NCBI GenBank assembly: GCA_964020155.1
Contig: OZ026549.1
Coordinates: 2,594,633 to 2,658,632, forward strand
Source: Chondrilla cf. caribensis
Lineage: Eukaryota > Porifera > Demospongiae > Chondrillida > Chondrillidae
Direction: 5' to 3'
Length of the DNA stretch: 64,000 nt
Below are positions 11,819 through 22,906 of this stretch, piece after piece (position 1 is the first letter of the stretch; every line of letters starts with the position of its first letter). The notes under the pieces are model-generated. The model was not told where the DNA came from, did not search any database, and saw only the letters and a list, made by a program, of their open reading frames with translations. The position numbers were made by a program, and so were the translations under genes.

Positions 11819-13448
11819 CAGAAACTGAGCATTTTCAGAGTGAAAACATTACAGTCAGCTTGGAATAGAGGGTGGGTAATCTGACAACAAGACATTTTCA
11901 GTACCTGAAAAACCATTTTAGTAGGTTGGTGTTATACCGTTGCGGTAAACAATGAATTAATTCATTCCATACACCATAAGGACTACGGACTTTGGACTAC
12001 ACAATAACAAGTCAAATTTGCTCTTTCGTACATCTAGGAAATAAAGTGAAGGAAGGTTTCAACATAATTATGGTGTGACGTTTTTGGTAACATGGTGCTA
12101 AAAATCTGAGTGTGCTACTGTTTCAGGAATTTTCAAGTCAGCCAGTCCAAAGTCCATAGGTCATGGTTCATGGATTTACTCAGACAATTGTTTACCATAT
12201 GCTAAAATAATATTATTAGTATTATCATTGTACTGTGCACTCTACACTCATTGAACCCAATATAATTACGCGACGATAACTAACCGTGACACGCTGTACA
12301 TCAATACATACATAGGAACTGTAGCATAATACGTTGATCACACTGATTATTGAACACTTGGTATGAATTAGTGATGTACTAACATAACGTGGCTGTACTT
12401 TTCAAATCATTGTCATCCAGTGGCTGTCAAACAAACTTCCTCATAGAAGTAACTTGGGTACAATAACTAGCACTGTTACTCTCCAAGGTTGTATACATGA
12501 TATTAAATTGGTGGATGTTTAGCAACACAATATCATGTAAAGGTGATTAAGGCAGGGAATGGAAGAAAATCCAGCTACTGTGGATAGGATCCAATCTCTG
12601 ACTATAACCCAGTTACTATCTAGTTTCTATTATGTAACAAACATTCGTCTGACACATAGGGGCGTGAAGCAACTGAGGGGTGACTACCAAGTTATTACTA
12701 GCAATTTTTAATGGAAACAGATCCACACACACACAACAGAAATTGAGCATTTTCAGAGTAAAACTTATAGGTAACTTGGAAAGAAGTGTGGGTAACTTGA
12801 TAACAAACCATTTTCAGTACCCGAAGAGTCATTATAGTAGGTATTGTATTCCATATACCATTATGGTTGGATATATAAGATGTTATTGTATGGGAATTAC
12901 ATTGAAATGTGTATATAATTTCCTTTTAAGGATGACATGAATGACATCTAATATTACAAAAACATTGAGCTATTAACAGCATAAATGGTGAATAGTGAGT
13001 GGTCAATTCATCGTCGGTCAGACCAACCATAGTACTGTCAATATACTTAATCAAGAAGTACTTCATGAGTAACTCATTGACCAGGTTGGCAAGTTCCAAT
13101 TCAGACAGAACTAGTTAGTAGCATCAGATCAGTGATATTGTATTACTTTTCAAGATAGGCCAACTTCATAATCCACAAAAAGTTTGTCCCATTTAAATTT
13201 CCTCCATACAGTATATCATTATATCATCTAATATTTAAAATCAACCATGATTGTGTAATCTTCCAATTAGGATTTCAACTGATATCACAGAACTGTTTAC
13301 AGAACCATTTCTCAACTGTGATTGAAAAACTCAATGTTCTATGACCAAAGGAAGTACAAACTGACTTGTAGGTATTCATGTAGTAGACAGAATGGAACCA
13401 CCTTATATGGAATGATAAAGACCACAATGAATCTAAAAAGTGCATCCA
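10081..13448. repeat. Upstream module U, copy a (before R2)
   Basis: Non-coding sequence homologous in blocks to about 53330-57001 (before R6), about 33300-36835 (before R4) and about 42370-45183 (before R5). Landmarks are GGAGAGGAGTTCCTCAGGGG (10138; 53388), AAGATGTTGACATTCACCT (about 11112; 33448; 54160), AGTCCAAAGTCCATAG (12146 and others) and TTGAGCTATTAAC (12966; 36097; 44411). This copy holds an internal duplication: the block at about 11400-11540 (CATCTAGTGGCCATTAAACT) recurs diverged at about 12410-12560. Opposite-strand ORFs at 10910-11146 are not conserved in frame between copies, so I do not call genes. Confidence 0.6.
11743..11818. repeat. (CA)n microsatellite
   Basis: About 37 perfect CA repeats within upstream module U. 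Confidence 0.95.
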
Positions 13449-13563
13449 GCTATTCATTACTCAGATGAAAGAATATTCCAGTGAATAAACCCCTGGTACT
13501 TTGCAGAACAGTGTGAGTGCATATTCAGCTTTTGTATTTAACTGAGGTATACACAGAAGGGAG
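13449..13563 (+). promoter_or_regulatory. Conserved proximal upstream block of R2
   Basis: About 110 bp directly before the R2 start codon are nearly identical before R4 (36836-36949), R5 (45184-45294) and R6 (57002-57116). Landmarks are ACTCAGATGAAAGAATATTC, CCTGGTACTTTGC, CAGCTTTTG and GAGGTATACACAGAAGGGAG. It probably holds the core promoter and 5' UTR; no TATA box is clear. Paralogy alone could also explain the conservation. Confidence 0.4.
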
Positions 13564-13839
13564 ATGGAGAACATTGGAAAAGTCTATTTGATGAGTATTC
13601 TACTCTGTATCATTTCTTCACCTACCTTTTCAGGTGAGTTTGAGTTTCTTGTCAAATATCAACACTAACAGTTTGAGGTACTGTTCAGGATGGACGGCGA
13701 TACATTTAAGCACATGGGACTATTGGTCTACTGTTGGCATTATTTTTTTACTATTGTGACAGTCAATCATAACCGCCCAAAGTTTGAAAACAGTAAACCG
13801 ATTACCAAACACTACGACTACGTTCTCGGACGTTTTGCT

Positions 13840-14830
13840 GAGTTACATGCATAAAATGGCCGGTATAGGGTTACTGTATTGTGTGACATTGATTTTTCAC
13901 ATATATCCTATACGAATGCCGTTTCACGGGGCCGTCGGTAAAATTGAATGTAACCTGCTTTGGGTAACATTTATATGTTTGATGCACAAACCAAACAAAT
14001 TAATACAAGGAGAGTTCAATTCCACGATCATTCCGTCAGGGCTTTCTTAAGGTAAAAGTGCCTTATTTTGAACAGTGTTTGATTCCCAACAGCCGTCTCT
14101 TGCCGTATTATTTTCAACAAACTATTATTTACAGTTCATACTCTTTACACACCAGGTATGACACAGAGTTCATCTTTACGTATGCAGTAAGAGTTAATTG
14201 TCCCCTCACTCACCTACATGATACACAGCTGTACTGGGTAGAGTGGCCGTCGTCAGTTGGTCTCACATGATCACCGTATTATTTTCAACAACTATCGCTA
14301 TCAACTATCAACTATCAGCTAGTTTATACTCTTTGTACACCGATACAACATTCCTTGGTTTACTCATTATTGACCGGATTAGGTGGAAAATCGACATGTT
14401 CGGAATTAACGACTGTTTGAAATTACCACCGCCTTCCTTATACTATACGTTTAGGCAACAACACTCATATTCCAGTACGAGATGATGCAGTGCACAGGTA
14501 CAGACAGAGTTTATCTTTACGTATGCCGTAAGAGTTGTCCCCCTCGCTCACCTACATAATATACACTGTCAGCTGTACTGGGTATAGTGGCCGTCGTCTT
14601 ATTATCGAATATTACGATGATTCGAACGGCGAATTCGCTCCATCTCGTTTACACCACAGTGGTCTCCTCTATTGTCTATGGTTTCACCAAATCACACCAT
14701 TATCTATTAAACACGTGCTACATCGATGTCATGCGCGAAGTTCAAAGTGCAATTGGTACCGGAAACCATTCAAATGCTGTACTGTAGGATGTTATTTCAC
14801 ACTCAATAATAGGACGAATTTATAATTGGA
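13840..14830. repeat. Conserved intron 1 block (R2 copy)
   Basis: Sequence shared with intron 1 of R6 (57240-57980), R5 (45560-46560) and partly R4 (37130-37560). Landmarks are CCGGTATAGGGTTACTGTAT, TTTCACGGGGCCGTCGGTAA, GTGGAAAATCGACATGTTCG and AGTTCAAAGTGCAATTGGTA. Short ORFs here are not conserved in frame between copies. It is either duplicated intron sequence, an old repeat or a regulatory region. Confidence 0.5.
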
Positions 14831-15035
14831 TAATCAAATACATTATACAGTCTTGACAATTAACTATAATGCATCGAGGAGGAAGCGGGAAATTCAGCAT
14901 AATTATATAGGCCGGAAGGATTTTTGCTGCATATTATAATACGATCTATGGTCACATTAACAAACTTGGACTGTAATCATTAATGAAGTGTAGCAAAATA
15001 TGAATCTGGAACTAGGTACTATTGATGGTATGATA

Positions 15036-15232
15036 TGTAATATATCGCTCGAAACGAGTTCACTTCACTGTTCAAGTCTCAATAATAATTCACACGTGTA
15101 CAACAAAGAACCATTGTTACAGGAATAGTAACACCGTAAGAGATAACATTGAACACAACCATAATAGTACAGATCTATCTCTAGTAACAATCATTAACTA
15201 GCAATGTTTATAATAACTACCAGTATGCCACA
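15036..15232 (-). repeat. 3' LTR of the R2-intron gypsy element
   Basis: Runs TGTAATATAT to GTATGCCACA in plus orientation, 197 bp, with the TG...CA ends typical of LTRs. In element orientation it is preceded by the purine run AAAAGGGGAGA (15233-15243). Confidence 0.92.
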
Positions 15233-17100
15233 TCTCCCCTTTTCCAGTACATGAGTCTGGAGGGAGGACCAACGTGAGTTCCTGTCTGTGACCGTGTGGC
15301 GATGGTACGCTGCTGTGGTTCAGTTGAAACTGTCTCCGACTGTGCTTCACTTGGTCTTGGTGAAAGGTGGCTCTGGTTCCTGCGAACGATTCCAGATGGA
15401 GTCTCCACGATGTAGGACCGCGGTGTGGTCGCTGGTCGGATGACTCTCCCGGGAACCTGTCGATCTTGAGTTTGCACCCAAACTGTCTCATCACCGGGGA
15501 GTGGTGGCAATGGTCTGGTCCTGTGACGCCTGTCATACTCTGCTTTCTGCTGCCTTTTCTGCTTCTCGTCCTTTTCACGAAAGCTTGCGAGATATGGCCA
15601 GTCAGGTATGAACACTCTCTTGGGCTGAGGTATGTCAGTCTGTAGGCGTCTGCCCATCAAAAGTTCTGCGGGGCAGAGTCCACACCACGGTAGTGAGGTT
15701 GCTCTGTAGCTCAAGAGAGCCATGTGGGGGTCAGCAGACTTCTCCAGAAGGCTCTTGGCTGTCTTTACTGCTCTCTCAGCCATACCGTTGCTTTGAGGGT
15801 AGTGCGGACTGCTGGTGATGTGTTGAAAGTTGTACTGTTCTGCAAACTCCTGCATCTCTGTGGAGCTGTACTGTGGGCCATTGTCGCTGACTAAGACTGA
15901 TGGTATGCCATGTCTTGCAAAAATGGCTTTCAGCGCACGGATGATACTCACTGAAGTGGTGGTGGTAAGTGTCTGAACTTCCATGTATCGAGAGAAGTAA
16001 TCGACAACCAGCAGGTAGACTCTGCCATTTAGTTCGAATAGGTCAGATGCAACTTTCTCCCATGGGTGGCTTGGGAGGGGTGAACCAATCATTGGCTGTC
16101 TGTGGGGTACGCTGGCCTTGGCACACTCTGGGCAGTTCTTGACGAGTTGTTCTATTTGTCGAGAGATGCCAGGCCACCAGACGGACGTTGACATGCGGAG
16201 GCGACACCGCTGAATCCCTTGGTGTCCACTATGGATCTTGTTGAGTGTCTCTTGCTGCAGGTTCCGCGGTACCACAATGCGTTGACCTTTGAGGAGTAGG
16301 TCATCATGTAGGGAAAGTTCACTTCTTACAGGCCAGTACTGAGAAAGTTCTCCTGTGATCTGGCTCTTGGTTGGCCATCCCTGCTTGCAGAATGTGATCA
16401 GTTGTGAACAAGTTTTGTCCTTCTGCTGTGCAGCCCGAAAAACGTTGAGGCGGTCAGCGCTTGCAGGGAGATTGGAGGTAAGTGCGTGCACAAACAATTC
16501 TGTCTGTGTCTCTTCCTGGATGTGGTTGACATCTGGGAGGTTGACTGGGGCACGGGAAAGTGTGTCGGCTGTGTATAACAGCTTTCCGGGAACATGACTG
16601 ATGGAGTAGTCGAATCGCATGAGGCGGATCCTGAAGCGTAGGACCCGTGGTGGCAAGCAGTCAAGGTTGGTATGGCCCAGAAGGGGTACCAGTGGCTTAT
16701 GATCAGTCTCCAGTTGGATTAACTTGCCAATGACGTAGTCCGAGAATTTCTCACATGCCCACACAAGAGCCAAGGCTTCCTTCTCAATCTGAGAGTATCT
16801 CTTCTCCGTGTCTGTCATGGATCGGGAGGCGAATGCAACAGGCTTCCACTCGTTGTGCTGCTGAAGAAGCACTGCTCCTAGACCATAGGTGGACGCATCT
16901 GCACAGATCTTTGTTGGAGCATCAGGATTGTAGAGGACTAGTGTGGTCGGTCTGGTGAGCTCAGCCTTGATCTCCTTAAAGGCTTCTTCTTGAGCAGGTC
17001 CCCACACCCATGACCTCTTGCTACTCAAAAGTTCACGCAGGGGCTGGGAAATCTCTGCGATTCTTGGGGTGAACTTGCCAAGCTGGTTGGTCATTCCCAT
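15217..17100 (-). CDS. pol, second part: RNase H and integrase of the gypsy element
   Basis: A 627-residue frame in the same phase as the upstream ORF and separated from it by a TGA. RNase H: ICADASTYGLGAVLLQ near residues 65-80, then YSQIEKEALALVWACEKF and TDHKPL. Integrase: HHCC zinc finger (H290, H293, C323, C326) and catalytic D353, D406 and E442, giving the D-x35-E spacing of retroviral-type integrases (VSDNGPQYSS, PQSNGMAERAV). The C-terminal part is basic and proline-rich. The start at 17100 is only the first Met after the stop; natively this would be the middle of one polyprotein. The ORF end overlaps the 3' LTR by about 16 bp. Confidence 0.9.
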   Translation of the reverse strand: MGMTNQLGKFTPRIAEISQPLRELLSSKRSWVWGPAQEEAFKEIKAELTRPTTLVLYNPDAPTKICADASTYGLGAVLLQQHNEWKPVAFASRSMTDTEKRYSQIEKEALALVWACEKFSDYVIGKLIQLETDHKPLVPLLGHTNLDCLPPRVLRFRIRLMRFDYSISHVPGKLLYTADTLSRAPVNLPDVNHIQEETQTELFVHALTSNLPASADRLNVFRAAQQKDKTCSQLITFCKQGWPTKSQITGELSQYWPVRSELSLHDDLLLKGQRIVVPRNLQQETLNKIHSGHQGIQRCRLRMSTSVWWPGISRQIEQLVKNCPECAKASVPHRQPMIGSPLPSHPWEKVASDLFELNGRVYLLVVDYFSRYMEVQTLTTTTSVSIIRALKAIFARHGIPSVLVSDNGPQYSSTEMQEFAEQYNFQHITSSPHYPQSNGMAERAVKTAKSLLEKSADPHMALLSYRATSLPWCGLCPAELLMGRRLQTDIPQPKRVFIPDWPYLASFREKDEKQKRQQKAEYDRRHRTRPLPPLPGDETVWVQTQDRQVPGRVIRPATTPRSYIVETPSGIVRRNQSHLSPRPSEAQSETVSTEPQQRTIATRSQTGTHVGPPSRLMYWKRGDVAYW

Positions 17101-17103
17101 AAA

Positions 17104-19065
17104 TCATCGTAACTCCGAGACTGATCTGGGTGTCTCCATATCTGCAACTGCTTTGGTCTTGCTGGGATCAGGTGATACCCCATGCTCATCAATGACGTGT
17201 CCCAAGAAGGTGAGGCGCTGCTTGCTAAACTCGCACTTGTCTTGGTTCAGCGTCAATCCTGCCTCCTGGACTCTTTGCAGTGCTGAGTGCAGTCTTGTGT
17301 CATGCTCCAGCTGGTTCCGTCCAAAGATCAGTACGTCATCCATGTGGCAAAGGACACCTTCTTGTCCTTCTAGGATCTCACCCATGCGTCGTTGAAAATG
17401 CTCAGGGGCGCTGGAAATGCCAAATGGCAACTTGTTGAAACAATAGCGGCCAAATGGTGTGATGAACGTTGTCAAATGTCGGGAGGTCTCGTTGAGGGGG
17501 ATCTGCCAGAACCCACAGTTGGCATCCAGCTTACTAAACACGGTTGCTCCTGCCAGTTGTGCTAGGGTCACGTCGACTTTGGGTAGCGGATGCACTTCAC
17601 GAAGCACGTTGTCATTCAAAGGACGAAAGTCCACGCAAATTCTCACTGATCCGGACTTCTTGGGGACAACAACCATGCCAGCGCACCATGGGGTTGGCTC
17701 CTCGACTCGTGAGATAACACCCATCGTCTCCATTCGCACAAGCTCAACTTGTACCTTCTTTCGCAGGGGCAAAGGAACATTACGGGGGGTGAAAAGGGCA
17801 AAGGGTTTAGCTTCAGGCTTGAGCTTGATCTCATAGCTACTACCTTTAAGAGTACCAAGGCCTGTGAAAAGTCCAGGGTACTGATCTGCGATTGGTGTAC
17901 GAACAGCCTGGACTTGGGAAAGGACTTGTAGGGCTTGAATGGCGGGTAAGCCTAACAGGTTGTGCTGAAGGTGCTTGACGACGAAAACTGGCTGTATACA
18001 TTGGCGACCTCTGTATGATAGTGTGGCATGCAGCTCGCCTCTAACCTTGAGTGGCTGTCTGTCTGGCCCATGGAGCTTCTTAGTTGGTGGCTTCGCCTCG
18101 CTCAATCCCAAAGATTTCCAAGAGTCTTCTGAGATCACAGTCACTTCTGCTCCTGTGTCTACCTTGAAAGGCACTTCTTGATTGTTGAGGAGAGCTGTGC
18201 AGTTCCAGCTGGGAGTTTGACTAGAACCTACTGTGTTGAGGTAAGCCATGTCGTAGTCTGACACTTGAGACTCATGGGGAGTGGTGACGTCAGCGATGGA
18301 CTTCTTGAAGCACTGAGCGTAGTGGCCCTTCTTCTTACAGTGGTAACACTCAGCATCTCTGGCTGGGCATTGTTGTCGTGAGTGTGGCCCTCGGCCACAG
18401 CGGGAACACTTAGACTGCTTCTGTTCTGGTTTCCTGACAGGCGCTTGTGAACGATTCCTCTGGGGTGCTTTACCTCTGAATGCTGTTTTCTGTCGTAGGA
18501 AATCGATTGACTTGTCCTCTTTTTGTCCTGTCTTCAGCAGGACCTGCTGTTCATGGACGGCCTCACGTTGTCGTACAAGTGTTTTAGCCTTCTCCAGAGT
18601 TAAATCCGCATCCATTTGTAGCCGTTCCGACTGGGACTGATCGCGTATTCCCACAACGATGCGATCGCGAATCATCTGATCCTTCAAATCTCCGTAGTCG
18701 CAGCTCTCTGCCAGGGTGTATAGACTTGTGATGAATTGCTCTGCTGTTTCTCCAGCTGCCTGGCAGCGACGGTTAAATCTGGCCCTCTCGAATATAACGT
18801 TCTTCCGTACTTTGAAGAAATCGTCAAACTGCCGAACTACTGACGCGTACTTCTTCCGATCATCGTCAGAGATATTCGTGGACGCGAGGATATCTTCTGC
18901 ATTCTCTCCCATGCAGTATAATAGCGTGCTGACTTGTCTGTCGTCACTCTCTGCTGACAGACCTGAGGCTAATCGGAATTGTTCGAACCGCCGCTTCCAG
19001 CGGGGCCATTCATCGGGGTTTCTGAAGTCGAAGGACGAGGGAGGCTGCAAGCGAACGCTAGCCAT
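17104..19065 (-). CDS. gag-protease-reverse transcriptase of the gypsy element, ending at an in-frame TGA
   Basis: A 653-residue frame. Gag-like N-terminus (residues 1-200), two zinc knuckles (C220/C223/H228/C233 and C240/C243/H248/C252), aspartic protease VDTGAEVTV around D303, and reverse transcriptase from about residue 430 with RICVDFRPLN, SKLDANCGFWQIPL, LPFGISSAP and the catalytic HMDD box at 574-577 (YxDD in most relatives). The frame ends at TGA (17104-17106) right after SVSELR, inside the conserved connection to RNase H, and the next codons carry straight on in frame. The stop is therefore an internal break rather than a natural gene end. The start at 19065 lies next to the primer-binding site. 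Confidence 0.9.
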   Translation of the reverse strand: MASVRLQPPSSFDFRNPDEWPRWKRRFEQFRLASGLSAESDDRQVSTLLYCMGENAEDILASTNISDDDRKKYASVVRQFDDFFKVRKNVIFERARFNRRCQAAGETAEQFITSLYTLAESCDYGDLKDQMIRDRIVVGIRDQSQSERLQMDADLTLEKAKTLVRQREAVHEQQVLLKTGQKEDKSIDFLRQKTAFRGKAPQRNRSQAPVRKPEQKQSKCSRCGRGPHSRQQCPARDAECYHCKKKGHYAQCFKKSIADVTTPHESQVSDYDMAYLNTVGSSQTPSWNCTALLNNQEVPFKVDTGAEVTVISEDSWKSLGLSEAKPPTKKLHGPDRQPLKVRGELHATLSYRGRQCIQPVFVVKHLQHNLLGLPAIQALQVLSQVQAVRTPIADQYPGLFTGLGTLKGSSYEIKLKPEAKPFALFTPRNVPLPLRKKVQVELVRMETMGVISRVEEPTPWCAGMVVVPKKSGSVRICVDFRPLNDNVLREVHPLPKVDVTLAQLAGATVFSKLDANCGFWQIPLNETSRHLTTFITPFGRYCFNKLPFGISSAPEHFQRRMGEILEGQEGVLCHMDDVLIFGRNQLEHDTRLHSALQRVQEAGLTLNQDKCEFSKQRLTFLGHVIDEHGVSPDPSKTKAVADMETPRSVSELR

Positions 19066-19081
19066 CCCACTTCTGACACCA
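19064..19081 (-). other. Primer-binding site of the gypsy element
   Basis: In element orientation the 18 bases TGGTGTCAGAAGTGGGAT directly follow the 5' LTR. They match the complement of the 3' end of animal tRNA-Leu (CAG/CAA type) with one mismatch as I recall that tRNA, so tRNA-Leu is the likely primer. Confidence 0.75.
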
Positions 19082-19278
19082 TGTACTATATCGCTCGAAA
19101 CGAGTTCACTTCACTGTTCAAGTCTCAATAATAATTCACACGTGTACAACAAAGAACCATTGTTACAGGAATAGTAACACCGTAAGAGATAACATTGAAC
19201 ACAACCATAATAGTACAGATCTATCTCTAGTAACAATCATTAACTAGCAATGTTTATAATAACTACCAGTATGCCACA
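19082..19278 (-). repeat. 5' LTR of the R2-intron gypsy element
   Basis: 197 bp, matching the other LTR at all but one position by eye; followed on the plus strand by the target duplicate TGATA at 19279-19283. Confidence 0.92.
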
Positions 19279-19283
19279 TGATA

Positions 19284-19990
19284 TAGTCATAATATGGTGT
19301 GCAAAACACTCTATGTATCAGTCAATATATAGTCTACTTACAATAGCTGGACCATCCCTATCAGGTATCTGTGGTGGAGTGGGGAGGGGATGGTCTAGCA
19401 AAAGAAAGGATTTTTTGCCACCTAAGCATTCACACCGGGCCCTGGAGTGTACGACTTTTGACCAATTAATAGTTAGGCCATAAAGTAGGAATAGGACTGG
19501 GAGGCATCTATATAATAGGCATATGTTAATAAGCGCATGAGAATATTGATAATACCTAGCAGAATTGATTGCATTTACCATATGAAAGGATAAGCACAAA
19601 ACATCTGCAGCAAATTATAAACTTCTTCCATAGAGATAAAAAAAAATGCTGAGTAACTTGACTAAACTGGATCCATTTGGTTGGCAAACTTTTAAACCTT
19701 CCCAAAAAATGGGATCTTGATAGCAGAGATCTGTTCCGCAGAAAACACTTTGAGATTTCTGGACTTCATTCCACATTAGGCCATTTAAAGCCAGGCTGCC
19801 TATACTTTCATGCATGATGTGTACTGCGCTTCTTTTCCGGTCTCTGCTCTTTGTGCCAGATAGGGGTAGTCTAGCTAGCTTGAGTAATCAGGTGTGATAT
19901 CCAGCATGGCTTGCACGAAGAGTTTTAATAGTCACAATACATGTGCAATACCAAGTTACAGAAATCTAATATTTATATGTCATTGTATAT
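19284..19990. repeat. Duplicated segment D, copy 2 (R2 intron), right part
   Basis: Continues the homology with 2510-3470 that the gypsy element interrupts; the left part is 14950-15035. No coding potential supported. Confidence 0.65.
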
Positions 19991-21364
19991 ACATGCAACT
20001 AGGACTATGCTGCACCTATTATGTAACCATGTATGCATGAAAATGTAGTATTCACTCTTTGTAATGTACAATTTTCCCTAGGCTCCACTGAGGTTACGGT
20101 GGTGATTGATGGCTACACAGTGGGCTCTACTCAGTCCTCACCAGCTTCACTACCACTATGAACAGCTCTTGTGTTGGTGTGTAGAGTCAGTGGAATACCA
20201 CAGAGACAGATCAAATATAGCTGGACATGTCCAGATGGTCCATGCGGACTTCCAGTATATGTGGGGAGAAAGGTTGTTAACAGCAATGTCCTAGCAGTCA
20301 ATATAACTTCTAACAGTGATGCAGGAACATATACCTGTGGTGTATCAAGAGATGAAGCAGATGGGGGATACAGCCAAAATTATATCCTCAATGTTTCAGG
20401 TCAATACACACAATGCATAAACACATGTAAAGATATACGTATGCACATGCATGTCAATAACATGTTTGTTGAAATGTATAATCTTATTATTTATCGTTAT
20501 AGGAGGACATGTTATCCACAGTTATGGGAGGCTTGTCCACCATCATAAAATAATCACTAGAGGAGATCAGCTTCTACCACCTGGTAATGAAACAGCCCCT
20601 GGAAGAATGGACTGTATAGGAACTGCACCAGAAACTGCTCGTTTTATATTTACTGGTCCCAAACCCAACAATTTTGTATCTGAAAGTAATGATGATGATG
20701 ATCAAATGGATACTGTATTCTTCAATCGATCTCACCTGACAATAAACACAGAGGGTATCTGTCAGGGAGCAAATACATATTTTTTTCTCTATTTATTACC
20801 AGGTAATACCTACTACCAATACTAGGTATAACTTACAATACGCAAATTCAACAATTGCAATGACAACATCAAGTGATATTTATTCTGATGCTTTCTTACT
20901 GTTTTATCACTCCCGGACAGGTACATTGACCAATGTCACTGTCATGATGGCTGTGCCAAGCACCACTGATGTAAAGATATTCCTCAATGATATTCCCTCA
21001 GATATTTATAGAATCATTGTAGGATATGAACGTCGTGACCTTGGAGTGACACTGCAGGGAGAGTATGCAAATATTGTCAGAAATACAGAGCACACATTCT
21101 CATCACTAGTCCCAGGTGCTAGGTACACAGTAGTAGTGCTGGGACTGACTGCAGCTGCAGGTCAAAGGAGTCAGCATGTCACAAGAAGAGATGTCAAAAC
21201 TATAGAAACACGTGAGGGCTATAGTAAATTAATAATTACATACTACTTATTTTAAAGTAAATATTCTATCTATTCTAAATAATATTATGGCATGTTCTAT
21301 GCTATAGCTAATCTTTTGAAATGAAACAATTATTCCAATGCTAATATGAATTCCATTGATTTAG

Positions 21365-21460
21365 AACCATGAATTCCAAGGCATCCCCATATAATCAGAG
21401 TGAATAGGAATGGAATAGAAAAAAAAAAATGGATACCTCCCATGGAACCCAATTGATAAT
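21365..21460 (+). pseudogene. Vestigial truncated FN3-II exon in R2
   Basis: After an acceptor-like GATTTAG, the sequence AACCATGAATTCCAAGGCAT aligns with the start of the FN3-II exon in R5 (48615). It breaks off at CCCAATTGATAA and carries an A-run and stop codons. From the break the sequence continues as the intron that precedes the intact FN3-II exon of R1 and R6. R4 has the same relic with the same break at 39158-39250. Confidence 0.7.
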
Positions 21461-21953
21461 AGAAAAGCCTTAACTCCATATATGTATAATAATATACATA
21501 CATGTGTATGTGCATATATTAATTTATTGCTTTCTATGGATTCAGAACCATCTGCTCCAAGGTATCCCTGTATAATTGGAGATGATACAGATGGAATTGA
21601 ACTAAACTGGATACCTCCACTGGAACCCAACGGAGATGTCTACTATCTCATTGAATATAATGATGGAAATAAAACTGCTTCAGTAAATACCTCTAGTGAG
21701 TCTACTTACTTCAATTTAACAGGACTACAGAGAGGAGTGACCTACAACATCACAGTGGTGGCAGTGAACTCAGCAGGAAGGAATGATACTGGACCAGTTC
21801 TGAATTACACACATAAGCCACAGAGTAAGTAGCTAAAGTAAGAGTGACCACTATTAGTAATATGTAAGCAAATTACTCCATACGTATTTTTACACAGGAT
21901 TATTCAACAGTATATGTGTGACAGTGCATACATGGGTGTGTGCACAAGTGCAT

Positions 21954-21955
<2 letters not shown>

Positions 21956-21995
<40 letters not shown>

Positions 21996-22056
21996 TGTGT
22001 GTGTGTGGGTGTGTGGGTGTGTGTGTGTGTGTGTGTGTGTGTACATGTGTGTGTTT
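21956..22056. repeat. (GT)n microsatellite in the R2 last intron
   Basis: GT repeats with GGGT interruptions before the stalk/TM exon; R4 and R5 have GT tracts in the same intron. Confidence 0.95.
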
Positions 22057-22900
22057 GCGTGTGCCGACTAGTGCATGTGTATTAGTACCTATTTCAAAGA
22101 TGTACAATCTGACGTAGCAACATGCTCCACTTGCCTTCTGCAGTTAACACCTCGACACAAACATCTCCTACCCCTTCACAAAAATCTCCTACTCCATCAC
22201 AAATATGTCCAACCCTGTCACAAAACTCTCCTACTGCAGTGATAATAGCTGTAGCTGTAGTGATAATCATGATCCTACTGGTCATTATTACAATACTGAG
22301 TGTTTTGCTGATATTGAAGAGGAAGAAACATCCACCTACAGTGCAGAGTGACAAGGTAAACATGTCAGAGATTTATGATGGAGTGGATGATATAGTGAAG
22401 ACCAATCAACACTATCAAGAATTGGACGTCAGAAAGAAGGATGATGATATAACGACCAGTACAGACTATCAAGAATTGAATGTCAGAAAGGTAGATCCCC
22501 TGGATCATAAGGTGATGGCCATTAAAGGTAATCCTGGATTGAATGCAAGGGAAAGGGACGATGATGTTATTCGTGAAGAAGACTATGAAGAATTAGACAT
22601 CGAAAAGGTTGACGAAGCCACCCAATATGCGTCATTGAAGTGATAGCTTATGAGAGGGTCATCCAGGGCATAGAAGCAGACATCATTATATAGTATTATA
22701 TGCATACATTTCCTTTGTGTACTGTAGTATGTACTGTAACACTTATATATACACAGTATGCTACATAACAGATAAATTGTGGAGTACATTAGTAAAGTAT
22801 CAAGTATATTATTATGGACATTGTATCAATATAGTCACTCCTGGGTGATTGCAATAATATTATCTCATTGGAGATGAAAGTTCAGATTGAATAGCGGTCA

Positions 22901-22906
22901 AATAAA
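22901..22906 (+). other. Candidate polyadenylation signal of R2
   Basis: AATAAA about 260 bp after the stop codon; the aligned position downstream of R4 reads AATAGA, so this is weak support. Confidence 0.3.

Larger units (their letters stand above)
15036..19278 (-). mobile_element. Nearly complete gypsy LTR retrotransposon in R2 intron 1
   Basis: A 4243-bp element with two 197-bp LTRs (15036-15232 and 19082-19278) that I aligned by eye as differing at one base (TGTAA versus TGTAC at the outer and inner ends). A five-base target duplication TGATA flanks it (15031-15035, 19279-19283). The paralogous segment at about 2505-2530 (GGTACGATATAGTC) shows the site without the element. Primer-binding site at 19064-19081 and polypurine tract at about 15233-15243 are present. 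The insertion is antisense to the receptor. Confidence 0.95.
13564..22643 (+). pseudogene. R2: Ig/FN3 receptor gene, class B (ITAM-type) tail, interrupted by a stop codon in the Ig exon
   Basis: Exons: signal 13564-13633, Ig 20082-20399, two-Cys domain 20503-20802, FN3-I 20921-21211, FN3-II 21546-21824, stalk/TM/tail 22144-22643. The signal exon begins MENIGKVYLMSILLC. Intron 1 is about 6.4 kb and contains the gypsy element at 15036-19278. In the Ig exon the codon that reads GGA in all other copies (after SLPL) is TGA at 20159-20161, which would truncate the protein early; every other exon is open with intact splice sites. The stalk has four seven-residue SQ-type units. The tail has two YQEL motifs and ends YEEL-x10-YASL. 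Either a recent pseudogene, a null allele, or a gene relying on readthrough or exon skipping (the exon is phase 1-1, so skipping keeps frame). Confidence 0.8.
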
